NCBI RefSeq assembly: GCF_005885605.1
Contig: NZ_SZVP01000012.1
Span: forward strand, 48,235-112,234
Length of the DNA: 64,000 nt
Direction: 5' to 3'
DNA from: Colwellia ponticola
Lineage (GTDB): Bacteria > Pseudomonadota > Gammaproteobacteria > Enterobacterales > Alteromonadaceae
Part shown: piece by piece, positions 8,587 to 17,856 of the stretch
Layout: each line of letters begins with the position of its first letter
Position numbering within the stretch: position 1 is the stretch's first letter
Notes under the pieces: model-generated
What the model was told of the DNA's origin: nothing
What the model saw: the letters and a program-made list of their open reading frames with translations, nothing else
The model's database searches: none
Made by a program: the position numbers and the translations under genes

Positions 8587-9735
8587 CTATAAACAGTAAT
8601 GTTGGATCATTTTTGTCAGTAGCTTATTGGTTTTATCAATTTCGCTATGCGCTAAAAATTCATTAGGCTGGTGAGCTTGGTCAATAGAGCCAGGGCCGAG
8701 CACTATCGTTTGGCAACCAAGCTGCTGAATATAAGGCGCTTCTGTTGCGTAATTAACCGCGCAACAGCTATGACCACTTATCTCTTCGGCAATATCAATC
8801 AGTGTACTGGGTTTTTGTTGCTCAAAGCTCGGTGAGCTAGGGTGCATCTCAGCAAAACTGATGCGACCAGGGTAACGTTCAGCTAAAGGTTTTAACGCAT
8901 CACTTAACCAGTGAATTAATTCATCATCACTCATCCCCGGTAAAGCACGTAAATCAATATCTAAATGGCAATAACCACAAATTCTATTGGCGTTATCGCC
9001 TCCTGAAATAGCGCCTAAGTTTAAAGTAGGTGCTGGTACATCGAAGGCTTGGTTTTGGTAAGTAAGTTGAAATTTTTCTTTTAAGGTGATTAATTGGCCA
9101 ATCACTTTGTGCATTATTTCTATGGCATTAACACCTAGACTGGGTTGGCTTGAATGGCCCGATTTTCCCTTAACAGTAATACGATGTGACATATGCCCTT
9201 TATGCATAACAACAGGCACTAAATTAGTGGGCTCACCGATAATGGCAACATCAGGCTTTATTAACTGACTTTTAGCAAAAAAACGTGCGCCAGCCATGGT
9301 AGTTTCTTCATCGGCAGTGGCAAGAATATATAACGGTTTTTTTAATTGTTCAGCGGTTAAGTTTTTACATGCTTGTAAAATAAAAGCAAAAAAACCTTTC
9401 ATGTCACAGGTACCTAAACCAAAAAATTTATCGTCTTGATCAAGAACTTTATGAGGATCTGATTGCCAACTGTTTTCATCAAAAGGTACAGTGTCACTGT
9501 GGCCTGCCAATAATAATCCGCCTTCACCGCTGCCTAACTTAGCCAGTAGATTAAATTTATTATTCGTATCAGGTACCGCTTGTATTTCAATGCTAAAGTT
9601 TAGCTGTTCAAACCAAGCCGCTAATAGCTGGATCACTGCTTTATTTCCTTGATCCCAACTCGGGTGGGTTGAGCTAATAGAAGAGCACGCAATTAGCTGA
9701 TTTAAGCTTTGACTAAAACTAGGCAGTTGTCGCAT
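8587..9735 (-). CDS. argE: Acetylornithine deacetylase
   Basis: Zinc-dependent M20 peptidase-family enzyme that hydrolyses N2-acetylornithine to ornithine and acetate. Metal-site motifs are visible: LLLAGHSDTVPFD, FGLGTCDMKGFFAF, TADEETTMAGA (catalytic and bridging Glu) and GEPTNLVPVVMHKGH. I choose ATG at 9735 (MRQLPSFSQSLNQ, 382 residues) because it matches the E. coli length of 383; a reading frame open to 9801 would add 22 residues that run into the divergent promoter. It is transcribed away from argCBFGH, the classical bipolar arrangement. ArgE consumes acetate units, so the pathway needs continuous N-acetylglutamate synthesis, which fits the argA-type genes downstream. Confidence 0.95.
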   Translation of the reverse strand: MRQLPSFSQSLNQLIACSSISSTHPSWDQGNKAVIQLLAAWFEQLNFSIEIQAVPDTNNKFNLLAKLGSGEGGLLLAGHSDTVPFDENSWQSDPHKVLDQDDKFFGLGTCDMKGFFAFILQACKNLTAEQLKKPLYILATADEETTMAGARFFAKSQLIKPDVAIIGEPTNLVPVVMHKGHMSHRITVKGKSGHSSQPSLGVNAIEIMHKVIGQLITLKEKFQLTYQNQAFDVPAPTLNLGAISGGDNANRICGYCHLDIDLRALPGMSDDELIHWLSDALKPLAERYPGRISFAEMHPSSPSFEQQKPSTLIDIAEEISGHSCCAVNYATEAPYIQQLGCQTIVLGPGSIDQAHQPNEFLAHSEIDKTNKLLTKMIQHYCL

Positions 9736-9752
9736 AAATGACCTATAATTAT

Positions 9753-9795
9753 TTGAATAAATACTTAAATAGTTATGCTGATTAGTTGCATAACT
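9753..9795. promoter_or_regulatory. Candidate arginine operator in the argE-argC divergent promoter
   Basis: TTGAATAAATACTTAA (9753-9768) resembles an ARG box (consensus core TGAATAATTATTCA) with a degraded right half. Next to it is an inverted repeat AGTTATG (9771-9777) / CATAACT (9789-9795). Both lie between the argE and argC starts, where ArgR sites occur in related bacteria. The assignment to ArgR is an inference. Confidence 0.5.
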
Positions 9796-9859
9796 ACCCA
9801 CTCGGTGTTACCTTATACTTATAGTGTAAATAACATGCTTTAATAAGGCTACTTCAAAA

Positions 9860-10918
9860 ATGACAAAGGCTATATCCGATTCGAATAACAGTATACAAAA
9901 AGTGGCAATTATTGGTGCCAGTGGCTACGCAGGCGCAGAACTTGTCGGGTTATTAAGTAACCATAGCCAAGCACATATTTGTCACCTAGTTGTCTCTGAA
10001 AATAGTAGCTCTGAAGGGAAACTGTTTAGTGATTTACATGGTCGGTTTAAAAGTATTTGTGATTTACCCTTAGTAGCTTTTTCATCTGCATGGTTTGATG
10101 AATATGCCGCCGATCTAGATGCGGTATTTTTTGCTACTCCACATGATTTTAGTGCTGATTGGGCACAAGCGTTTTTAGACGCGGGCGTAAAAGTATTTGA
10201 TTTATCTGGTGGCTTTAGGCTTAAAGATGCCAGCGACTATCCTAAATACTACGGCTTTGAACATGCTGATAAGAATGCTTTAGCCAAAGCAATATACGGC
10301 TTAGCTGAATGGCAACACGATGATATTGCTAATGCTAACTTAGTTGCCGTGCCAGGTTGCTATCCAACGGCAAGTTTACTGTCGTTAAAACCACTGACGG
10401 TGAATAATTTAGTGGTCGAAAATTCATTAGTGGTGGTTAATGGTATTAGCGGTGTTACAGGTGCAGGTAGAAATGCCTCACTAGCGACTAACTTTAATGA
10501 AGTGAGTTTGAAGGCTTATAATGTGTTACAACATAGACATCAGCCTGAAATTTCACAAGAAGCGGACATAGCGGTAATATTTAACCCGCATATAGCGCCT
10601 TATAAAAGAGGTCTGTTAGCTACGGTTACTTTACAACTTAACGCTGGGGTAACCAGTGCGCAAGTCGATGATGCTTTTATTAGCGCCTATAGCGATAAAC
10701 CTTTAGTGAGACTAGTGAGTAGTTGGCCAGAAATTGGTAATGTCGCCAACACACCTTTTGCCGATATCCATTGGAAGTTTGATGAGGATAAGCAAGTGGT
10801 TGTGGTCAGTTGTGCAATTGATAATGTGCTTAAAGGCGCTTCTTCACAAGCGATACAGTGTTTTAATATTGCCTCGGGTTTACCAAGCGAATATTCATTA
10901 CTTAATAAAGCGGTTTAA
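9860..10918 (+). CDS. argC: N-acetyl-gamma-glutamyl-phosphate reductase
   Basis: NADPH-dependent reductase that converts N-acetylglutamyl phosphate to the semialdehyde, third step of arginine synthesis. The 352-residue product has the N-terminal Rossmann motif VAIIGASGYAGAELV (about residues 15-29) and the catalytic cysteine in VAVPGCYPTASLLS near residue 158. The C-terminal IAPYKRGLLATVTL is also typical. First gene of the arg cluster, divergent from argE, followed after 68 bases by argB. About 18 extra polar residues precede the Rossmann strand; no alternative internal ATG fits. Confidence 0.97.
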   Translation: MTKAISDSNNSIQKVAIIGASGYAGAELVGLLSNHSQAHICHLVVSENSSSEGKLFSDLHGRFKSICDLPLVAFSSAWFDEYAADLDAVFFATPHDFSADWAQAFLDAGVKVFDLSGGFRLKDASDYPKYYGFEHADKNALAKAIYGLAEWQHDDIANANLVAVPGCYPTASLLSLKPLTVNNLVVENSLVVVNGISGVTGAGRNASLATNFNEVSLKAYNVLQHRHQPEISQEADIAVIFNPHIAPYKRGLLATVTLQLNAGVTSAQVDDAFISAYSDKPLVRLVSSWPEIGNVANTPFADIHWKFDEDKQVVVVSCAIDNVLKGASSQAIQCFNIASGLPSEYSLLNKAV

Positions 10919-10986
10919 CAAAACTGTGAAATAAGCATTCTTAAATAAAAACGTTATAAATATATTAAGGCACAACAAGGTATCTA

Positions 10987-11793
10987 ATGAACAATTCATG
11001 CTCTACCTCACAAGCAACTCCAATAGTGAAACCTTTAGTAATTAAAATTGGTGGCGCTATTCTTGAAAAAGAATCTGCTCTTGGCGCTTTACTTGCGGTT
11101 ATTGCCACTTTAAAAAATAAGCAAGTGGTATTAGTGCACGGTGGCGGTTGTGTTGTTGATGAAATGTTGGCACAAGCCGGTTTTACCACGGAGAAAAAAC
11201 ATGGCTTACGTGTTACGCCAAAAGCACAAATACCGTTAATTAGCGGTGCTCTAGCTGGAACCGTTAACAAAGCTATTGTTGCTACAGCCAATAGTATGGA
11301 TTTAGCCGCTGTCGGGTTATCATTAAATGACGGCGATATGACCAGTTGTACGCTATCGCCCCAAGACTTAGGTCAAGTGGGTATACCAAAAACTAATAAC
11401 AGTAAATTATTAGACAGTTTATTAAAGAATAACTTTCTACCGGTAATCTCTTCTATTGGTGCGTTAGCGAATGGCGATTTAGTGAATGTAAATGCTGATG
11501 ATGCTGCCGTTGCTATTTGTCAGTTATTAAATGCCGAGCTTTTATTGTTAACAGATGTTAATGGCGTTAAGGGTGCAGAAGGTGAGTATTTATCTTCACT
11601 TGACGCAGAACAAGCGCAAAGTCTTATAGAACAAGGTGTCATTGCCGGCGGTATGACGGCAAAAGTTAAGGCAGCATTGCAAGCAGCAAAACAGTTACGA
11701 CGAAGCATCGCGGTTGCCAGTTGGCAGTCGCCAGAGCAAATTACTCAGTTACTTGATGGTCAAGGTGTTGGCACACAAATTCAGCCCAACTAA
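10987..11793 (+). CDS. argB: Acetylglutamate kinase
   Basis: Amino-acid kinase fold enzyme that phosphorylates N-acetylglutamate, second step of arginine synthesis. 268 residues, against about 258 in E. coli; the extra residues are at the N-terminus. Motifs: VIKIGGAILEKE, LVHGGGCVVDEML (phosphate/acylglutamate binding), NVNADDAAVAICQLL and LTDVNGVKGAEGEY, then GGMTAKVKAALQAA. It lacks the N-terminal kinked helix of arginine-inhibited hexameric NAG kinases, so it is probably not feedback-inhibited, which would put control on the synthase. A 164-base gap precedes argF. Confidence 0.96.
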   Translation: MNNSCSTSQATPIVKPLVIKIGGAILEKESALGALLAVIATLKNKQVVLVHGGGCVVDEMLAQAGFTTEKKHGLRVTPKAQIPLISGALAGTVNKAIVATANSMDLAAVGLSLNDGDMTSCTLSPQDLGQVGIPKTNNSKLLDSLLKNNFLPVISSIGALANGDLVNVNADDAAVAICQLLNAELLLLTDVNGVKGAEGEYLSSLDAEQAQSLIEQGVIAGGMTAKVKAALQAAKQLRRSIAVASWQSPEQITQLLDGQGVGTQIQPN

Positions 11794-11957
11794 CTTTAAC
11801 AAAACTAATGTCAGTAAAGCGAGTTTCAGCAAAACGAAGATAACGCACCTGTAAATAAGCAGAAATTATTGCCGTTACCTATTTTTGCTAAGTTAAACAT
11901 CAGCATTAATGATATAACTATCAAGTTATCTAAATGGAATAGTGAGAGAAAATTCTT

Positions 11958-12899
11958 ATGTCGTTAAATAAAGCATTACAAAAAATGAATAACTTTTTAG
12001 CTGATGATCAGCTAAAAAAAAATGAACTATTAGCCTTAATCGATTTAGCGATTAATATTAAGCAAAACCCTGAAGAGTATAGTCAAGCACTAGCGGGTAA
12101 GTCAGTTGCGATGATTTTTGAAAAACCATCGTTAAGAACGCATGTTAGCTTTGATATGGGTATTAATAAGCTAGGCGGTCATGCCTTATACTTAGGCCAA
12201 CAAAATGGCAAATTAGGTGAACGTGAGCGCGTTAGTGATTACGCTAAAAACTTGTCTTGCTTTGCTGATGCCATTGTAGCGCGAGTATTTAGTCATGATT
12301 CTATTCAAGGCTTGGCAGAGCATGCTAGCGTACCTGTTATTAATGCCTTGTGCGATCTTTACCACCCGTGTCAGGCACTTGCTGATTTTGTTACCTTGTC
12401 AGAAACTTACCCAGATTTAAGCCAAGTAAAGCTAGCTTATGTAGGTGACGGTAATAATGTCTCTAACTCGTTAATGATTATGGCAGCTACCTTAGGTGTA
12501 GATTTTACTTTAGTATCGCCAAAAGGCCATGAAGCAGCAGCTGATATAGTGGCAAAAACAAAACGACTAGCTCAAGCTTCAGGTAGCAAGTTGATACTGA
12601 CGACGGATATTGATGCCATCGGCAAACAAGATGTTATTTATACCGATACTTGGGTTTCTATGGGCGATGAAGATGCCAGTAAAAAAGCGGAAATTTTAGC
12701 GAAATTTGCTCCTTATCAAGTCAATCATGCGTTAATGGAAAAAGCGCAGGCAAATATGGTATTACACTGTCAACCAGCCCACTTAGAAGAAGAAATAACC
12801 ACTGAATTATTTGATAGTGAATTATCAAAAGTATTTCAACAAGCTGAAAACAGAATGTGGGCACAAAATGCCGTACTTGTTGCATTATTTAGCCATTAA
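11958..12899 (+). CDS. argF: Ornithine carbamoyltransferase
   Basis: Transfers the carbamoyl group from carbamoyl phosphate to ornithine to make citrulline. 313 residues. The carbamoyl-phosphate loop reads FEKPSLRTHVSF, with Leu where most ornithine transcarbamylases have Thr (STRT). HPCQALADF is the HPxQ motif, and DTWVSMGDE contains the SMG ornithine-binding loop, which separates this enzyme from aspartate and N-acetylornithine transcarbamylases. The C-terminal cysteine motif is HCQPAH instead of the common HCLP. The operon position between argB and argG agrees with ArgF. The SD is AGTGAGAG-like, just upstream of 11958. Confidence 0.93.
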   Translation: MSLNKALQKMNNFLADDQLKKNELLALIDLAINIKQNPEEYSQALAGKSVAMIFEKPSLRTHVSFDMGINKLGGHALYLGQQNGKLGERERVSDYAKNLSCFADAIVARVFSHDSIQGLAEHASVPVINALCDLYHPCQALADFVTLSETYPDLSQVKLAYVGDGNNVSNSLMIMAATLGVDFTLVSPKGHEAAADIVAKTKRLAQASGSKLILTTDIDAIGKQDVIYTDTWVSMGDEDASKKAEILAKFAPYQVNHALMEKAQANMVLHCQPAHLEEEITTELFDSELSKVFQQAENRMWAQNAVLVALFSH

Positions 12900-12996
12900 C
12901 TATTATGCTAGTGGTCGCGATTAGACAAGTACGTTAATTAACAAAAAAGTTTCATAATACAGTTCAATAATACAGTGAACAAATAGTTTGAGCTCA

Positions 12997-13014
12997 GTGG
13001 GTGATAACACCCAC
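12997..13014. other. Hairpin in the argF-argG spacer
   Basis: Perfect 7-bp GC-rich stem GTGGGTG (12997-13003) / CACCCAC (13008-13014) with a four-base loop. No T run follows. It sits about 30 bases before argG and may be an mRNA processing or stability element within the operon. Confidence 0.55.
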
Positions 13015-13046
13015 GGGTTATACATATAAATTTAAGAGAGATGAAC

Positions 13047-14309
13047 ATGGCTTTAGCAGAAAAGAAAAAGATAAAAAAAGTAGTATTAGCATACTCAGGT
13101 GGTTTAGATACTTCGGCTATCATTCCATGGTTAAAAGAAAATTACGATAACTGTGAAGTTGTTGCTTTTTGTGCTGATGTTGGTCAGGGCGAAGAAGAAT
13201 TAGTGGGTATTAAAGAAAAAGCTATCGCTTCAGGTGCCTCTGAATGTTACGTTGCCGATCTTAAGGAAGAATATGTTAAAGATTATATTTACCCAATTCT
13301 TAAAACAGGTGCGGTATACGAAGGTCAATACTTATTAGGTACGTCAATGGCTCGTCCTATTATTGCTAAAGCGCACATTGAAATTGCGTTAAAAGTAGGT
13401 GCTGATGCGGTATGTCATGGTTGTACTGGTAAAGGTAATGACCAAGTACGTTTTGAAGCTTGTTTTGCTGCCCTTGCACCAGAGCTAACAGTTATTGCGC
13501 CATGGCGTGAGTGGGACATGGTTTCTCGAGAAGATTTATTAGATTACTTAGCAGAGCGTAACATTCCTTGTTCAGCCTCATTAACTAAGATTTATAGCCG
13601 TGACGCTAACGCATGGCATATTTCTCACGAAGGCGGTGAGTTAGAAGATCCGTGGTGTGAACCTTCTAAAGAAGTGTGGACTATGACGGTTGATCCTATG
13701 GATGCACCAGACGTACCTGACAGAGTAGAGCTAAGCTTCGTTGAAGGTGAATTAGTTGCCGTTGACGGTAAAGACTTCTCACCAACAGGCGCAGGCGCTT
13801 ATGAAGCACTAGTATATCTTAATGCAAAAGCGGCAGCACACGGTGTGGGTAGAATCGATATTGTTGAAAACCGCTTAGTGGGCATGAAGTCTCGTGGCTG
13901 TTATGAAACACCAGGCGGCACAGTGCTAATGGCTGCATACAAAGGCTTAGAATCACTTATTTTAGATAAAGAATCGTTAAAATACCGTGAATCTGTTGGT
14001 CATGAATTCTCCCATGTTATTTATGACGGCCGTTGGTTTACGCCATTAGCTAAAGCGCAACTTGCTTCTGCAGCCTCTTTTGCTGAAAAATTAACGGGCG
14101 ATGTTGTGGTTAAGTTATACAAAGGCATGGCGCAAGTAACGCAACGTCGTTCACCAAACAGTTTATACTCTGAAGAATTTGCTACCTTTGGTGCTGATGA
14201 TGTTTATGACCAAAAACATGCCGAAGGTTTTATTCGTTTATTTAGCTTATCTAGTCGTATTACTGCGCTTTCTCAAAAAGCTGCTGCTAACGCTAAAAAG
14301 GGAAGCTAG
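13047..14309 (+). CDS. argG: Argininosuccinate synthase
   Basis: Joins citrulline and aspartate with ATP to form argininosuccinate. 420 residues with the PP-loop ATP motif [17 protein letters not shown] near the N-terminus, [13 protein letters not shown] (citrulline/aspartate binding, about 118-130), and [20 protein letters not shown] choose ATG at 13047 (MALAEKKK): the GAGAG at 13036-13040 touches the earlier in-frame ATG at 13041 and is at the right distance from 13047. Two bases separate its stop codon from argH, so translation is probably coupled. Confidence 0.97.
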   Translation: MALAEKKKIKKVVLAYSGGLDTSAIIPWLKENYDNCEVVAFCADVGQGEEELVGIKEKAIASGASECYVADLKEEYVKDYIYPILKTGAVYEGQYLLGTSMARPIIAKAHIEIALKVGADAVCHGCTGKGNDQVRFEACFAALAPELTVIAPWREWDMVSREDLLDYLAERNIPCSASLTKIYSRDANAWHISHEGGELEDPWCEPSKEVWTMTVDPMDAPDVPDRVELSFVEGELVAVDGKDFSPTGAGAYEALVYLNAKAAAHGVGRIDIVENRLVGMKSRGCYETPGGTVLMAAYKGLESLILDKESLKYRESVGHEFSHVIYDGRWFTPLAKAQLASAASFAEKLTGDVVVKLYKGMAQVTQRRSPNSLYSEEFATFGADDVYDQKHAEGFIRLFSLSSRITALSQKAAANAKKGS

Positions 14310-14311
14310 TC

Positions 14312-16255
14312 ATGGCATTATGGGGCGGCCGTTTTAAAGGCGAAGCAAGCGTACAATTTAAAAGATTCAATGACTCATTGCCTGTCGATTATCGTATGGC
14401 AGTACAAGATATTGTCGGTTCAATTGCTTGGGCCGGCGCTATTCATAGTGTTGGCATCATTAACGATGGTGAACTGGCACGTTTAGTGGCAGCACTTAAT
14501 GAGTTGAAAGCTTCTGTTGAAGCAGATCCTGAACAAATATTATCATCAGATGCAGAAGATATTCATAGCTGGGTTGAGATTCAATTAATTGAAAAAACTG
14601 GCGATTTAGGTAAAAAGCTACACACAGGTCGTTCTCGTAACGATCAAGTAGCTACCGACTTAAAACTTTGGTGTAAAGAAACTGGTGGCGACTTATTGTT
14701 TGCCTTAGTTAATTTACAACAAGCAATGATGAACTTAGCTGAACGTGAAAAAGATACGGTATTACCGGGTTACACGCATCTACAACGTGCACAACCAGTG
14801 ACCTTTGGTCATTGGTGTTTAGCTTATGTTGAAATGTTTAACCGTGATATCGGTCGTTTAAAAGATGCACTTTATCGTTTAGATGTTTCGCCACTAGGTT
14901 CAGGCGCTTTAGCCGGTACGGCGTATCCAATTGATCGTAATGCGCTTGCTAGTAGTTTAGGTTTTAGAAGAGCAACGATGAATAGCCTTGATGCTGTTTC
15001 TGATAGAGATCACGTGATTGAACTATTGGCAGCAGCTAGTATTTCAATGATGCATTTATCACGTTTTGCTGAAGACCTTATTTTCTACAACTCAGGTGAA
15101 GCCGGTTTTGTAGAAATGAGTGATTTAGTAAGCTCTGGTTCATCATTGATGCCACAGAAGAAAAACCCTGATGCTTGTGAGCTAATTCGCGGTAAAGCAG
15201 GACGTGTTTTTGGTTCGTTAACCGGTATGTTAACAACCATGAAAGCCTTAGCCCTTGCTTATAATAAAGATATGCAAGAAGATAAAGAAGGCTTATTTGA
15301 CGCGCTTGATACGTGGCAAGAATGTATGGAAATGGCCGTGTTAGTTGCCGATGGTTTGAAAGTAAACCGTTCACGTACACTTGCTGCAGCGCAACAAGGT
15401 TATGCTAACGCTACTGAGCTTGCTGATTACTTAGTGGGTAAAGATATTCCGTTTCGTGAAGCACACCATATTGTGGGTGAAGTAGTCTTAGCGGCTATTG
15501 ATAAAGGCGTACCTTTAGAAGATTTAACTATTACGCAACTGCAAGAGTTTAGCGATAAGATTGAGCAAGATGTTTACCAACATTTATCAATTGAATCAAC
15601 GCTGAACAAGCGTGAAGCGCTAGGTGGTACTTCACGCTCGCAAGTGCAAAAAGCCCTTGCAACGATACAATCGGGTAACGAAGCTATTTTAAATGAGCAA
15701 GTCGTTGGCGCACCAGGTAAACAAAGAATTGAAGTGGCACTTAAGCAAGTAAAACAACGCTTAAATGCGCAGCGCGCTGCTGCTATGTCTGTTCGTCGTG
15801 CCAGAATGTCGGATGTTGATAGTATTCATCAATTAACGAATTACTGGGCCGATAAAGGTGATATTTTAGCGCGTACGCGTGACAATATCATTCACGATAT
15901 TCAAAACTTTGTTGTTGCTGAACTAGACGGTGTGGTTGTAGGTACGGCGTCGCTTTACATATATCAAACCGGTTTAGCTGAAATTCGCTCTGTTGTTGTG
16001 CAAGATACTGCGCAAAAACAAGGGCAAGGCGAAGCGCTTGTTCAATACTTATTAGAGTTCGCTCATCAAATGGAATTAGAGCAGATTATTGTGCTTACTT
16101 ATATTCCACAGTATTTTGAACAACTTGGTTTTAATATTATTGATAAAGGCTCATTAGCTGAAAATATTATTGAAGACAGTGAACCAAGCCCGCATAAAGA
16201 TCCTGCTGATGAAGTAGCGATGGAATATATACTTAGTCAACCTGAAAAGGTATAA
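14312..16255 (+). CDS. argH: Argininosuccinate lyase fused to an N-acetylglutamate synthase-type acetyltransferase, ArgH(A)
   Basis: 647 residues, about 190 more than a normal argininosuccinate lyase. Residues 1 to about 465 are the lyase (fumarase/aspartase superfamily), with [14 protein letters not shown] and the signature [19 protein letters not shown]. From about residue 490 a GNAT domain begins ([20 protein letters not shown]), with the acyl-CoA loop around [20 protein letters not shown] and the [12 protein letters not shown] core near the end. Such ArgH(A) fusions are known from Moritella, Vibrio and relatives, where the C-terminal part supplies N-acetylglutamate synthase activity. So the protein probably acts at both the first and last step of arginine synthesis. 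It follows argG by two bases and ends at a terminator. Confidence 0.95.
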   Translation: MALWGGRFKGEASVQFKRFNDSLPVDYRMAVQDIVGSIAWAGAIHSVGIINDGELARLVAALNELKASVEADPEQILSSDAEDIHSWVEIQLIEKTGDLGKKLHTGRSRNDQVATDLKLWCKETGGDLLFALVNLQQAMMNLAEREKDTVLPGYTHLQRAQPVTFGHWCLAYVEMFNRDIGRLKDALYRLDVSPLGSGALAGTAYPIDRNALASSLGFRRATMNSLDAVSDRDHVIELLAAASISMMHLSRFAEDLIFYNSGEAGFVEMSDLVSSGSSLMPQKKNPDACELIRGKAGRVFGSLTGMLTTMKALALAYNKDMQEDKEGLFDALDTWQECMEMAVLVADGLKVNRSRTLAAAQQGYANATELADYLVGKDIPFREAHHIVGEVVLAAIDKGVPLEDLTITQLQEFSDKIEQDVYQHLSIESTLNKREALGGTSRSQVQKALATIQSGNEAILNEQVVGAPGKQRIEVALKQVKQRLNAQRAAAMSVRRARMSDVDSIHQLTNYWADKGDILARTRDNIIHDIQNFVVAELDGVVVGTASLYIYQTGLAEIRSVVVQDTAQKQGQGEALVQYLLEFAHQMELEQIIVLTYIPQYFEQLGFNIIDKGSLAENIIEDSEPSPHKDPADEVAMEYILSQPEKV

Positions 16256-16284
16256 ACGCTGAGGCTGTAGCTTGTCTGTCAATC

Positions 16285-16327
16285 AATAACGTCACTCACT
16301 ATTACTATTGAGTGACGTTATTTTTTT
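16285..16327 (+). terminator. Terminator of the argCBFGH operon
   Basis: 14-bp stem from AATAACGTCACTCA (16285-16298) to its complement (16309-16322) with a 10-base loop, followed by T to 16327. It separates the operon from argA. Confidence 0.93.
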
Positions 16328-16422
16328 AGTGTAATATGCGTCTAGTTAAGTAAGTCAAAAAACTAAGTAAGTAAAAAATAATTCAATTAAGTTACTCTAA
16401 ACAGGTAGTCATCATTTAAAGC

Positions 16423-17742
16423 ATGGAAAACATCAATAATAGCGAGCAAAATTACGTTAAGTGGTTTAGAAATGCAGCACCTTATATTAATGCTCATCGT
16501 GGAAAAACCGTGGTACTTATGTTTGGCGGTGAAGCGGTTACGCATCCTAACTTTGCCAATATCATTCATGATATTTCTTTATTACGTAGCTTAGGTGTCA
16601 AATTAGTGGTGGTGCATGGCGCTCGACCACAAATTGAAGATCGCATGCAGCAACGCGGCATTGCTGGTAACGTTGTTAATAATATCCGTGTGACTGATGG
16701 GCAGACCTTAGTAGCGGTTAAAGATGCTATTGGTTCATTACGCCTGCATATTGAAGCTTTGCTTTCTACTGGTTTAGTTAACTCGCCTATGCACGGCTCA
16801 CAAATTAGAGTTAGTACGGGCAATTTTGTTATCGCTAAACCCATGGGCGTTCGTAATGGCCTTGACTATAAATACACGGGTAGCGTTAGAAGAATAGATT
16901 CTGCGGGCATTAATATGCAGCTTGATTATGGCTCTATTGTGCTACTCTCGCCAATCGGTTACTCGCCAACAGGAGAAGTTTTTAACCTTGCTTTAGAAGA
17001 TGTTGCAACGCAAGCAGCGATTTCGTTAAAAGCAGACAAGCTTATTGCCTTTACCGAAGACGAAGGGCTTATTGACGAATCAGGTAAATTAATTCGCAGT
17101 TGTAGCGTTCGCACGGTAAAAACCTTACTTGACAAAAATGATTGCCATGTCAGGCAATTATTACTTCGCTCTATCATTCAAAGTGGTGAAAATGGCGTTG
17201 AACGCTGTCATTGCGTCAGCTATCAAAGTGATACGGCGCTGTTACAAGAGTTGTTTACCCGTGATGGTGCAGGGACCTTAATTGCTAAAGATCATAAAGA
17301 ATTAATTGCTACCGCGACTATCGATGATGTTGCTGGTATTTTAGAATTGATCCAACCACTTGAAGAAGAGGGGGTATTAGTCAAGCGTTCTCGAGAGTTA
17401 CTCGAGATGGAAATAGACTTTTTTACCGTACTCAAAAAAGAAGATGTTATCATCGCCTGTGCTGCTTTATACCCATACCCAGAAGCCAAGTCAGGAGAGG
17501 TCGCTTGCGTGGTCATTGATCCTGATTATCGTAAAGGTAATCGCGGTGAGCGAATTATCAATGCCATAGAGCTAAATGCTAAAGAAATGGGCTTAACCTC
17601 TTTATTTTTGTTAACGACGGTCAGCGGGCATTGGTTTAGAGAGCAAGGTTTTATTGAATCTTCACTCGATAGGCTACCTGAAGGCAAAAAGCAAATGTAT
17701 AACTTTCAGCGTAACTCGCAAGTGTTTATCAAAGAGATATAG
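16423..17742 (+). CDS. argA: N-acetylglutamate synthase
   Basis: Acetylates glutamate with acetyl-CoA, the committed step of arginine synthesis. 439 residues, as in E. coli ArgA (443). Residues 1 to about 290 form an amino-acid-kinase domain (VVLMFGGEAVTHPNF, VVVHGARPQIEDRM), which in this family binds arginine as feedback inhibitor. Residues from about 295 form the GNAT catalytic domain (IATATIDDVAGILELIQPLEEEG, then VVIDPDYRKGNRGERIINAI, the acetyl-CoA loop). It has its own transcription unit, between two terminators. The genome therefore has two candidate acetylglutamate synthases, this one and the tail of ArgH(A). Confidence 0.96.
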   Translation: MENINNSEQNYVKWFRNAAPYINAHRGKTVVLMFGGEAVTHPNFANIIHDISLLRSLGVKLVVVHGARPQIEDRMQQRGIAGNVVNNIRVTDGQTLVAVKDAIGSLRLHIEALLSTGLVNSPMHGSQIRVSTGNFVIAKPMGVRNGLDYKYTGSVRRIDSAGINMQLDYGSIVLLSPIGYSPTGEVFNLALEDVATQAAISLKADKLIAFTEDEGLIDESGKLIRSCSVRTVKTLLDKNDCHVRQLLLRSIIQSGENGVERCHCVSYQSDTALLQELFTRDGAGTLIAKDHKELIATATIDDVAGILELIQPLEEEGVLVKRSRELLEMEIDFFTVLKKEDVIIACAALYPYPEAKSGEVACVVIDPDYRKGNRGERIINAIELNAKEMGLTSLFLLTTVSGHWFREQGFIESSLDRLPEGKKQMYNFQRNSQVFIKEI

Positions 17743-17761
17743 TGTTCTTAGCATAAAAATA

Positions 17762-17796
17762 AAAAAAGCAGTTAGTGTTAACTTAACTGCTTTTTT
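17762..17796. terminator. Bidirectional terminator between argA and mrcA
   Basis: AAAAAAGCAGTTA (17762-17774) pairs with TAACTGCTTTTTT (17784-17796). T runs are present on both strands, so it can end argA (plus) and mrcA (minus), which converge here. Confidence 0.92.
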
Positions 17797-17856
17797 ATTG
17801 TCTAGGGATTACTGTGCATCACTGACTTAATACCCAGTAGTAATGAAAAAGAGCAA

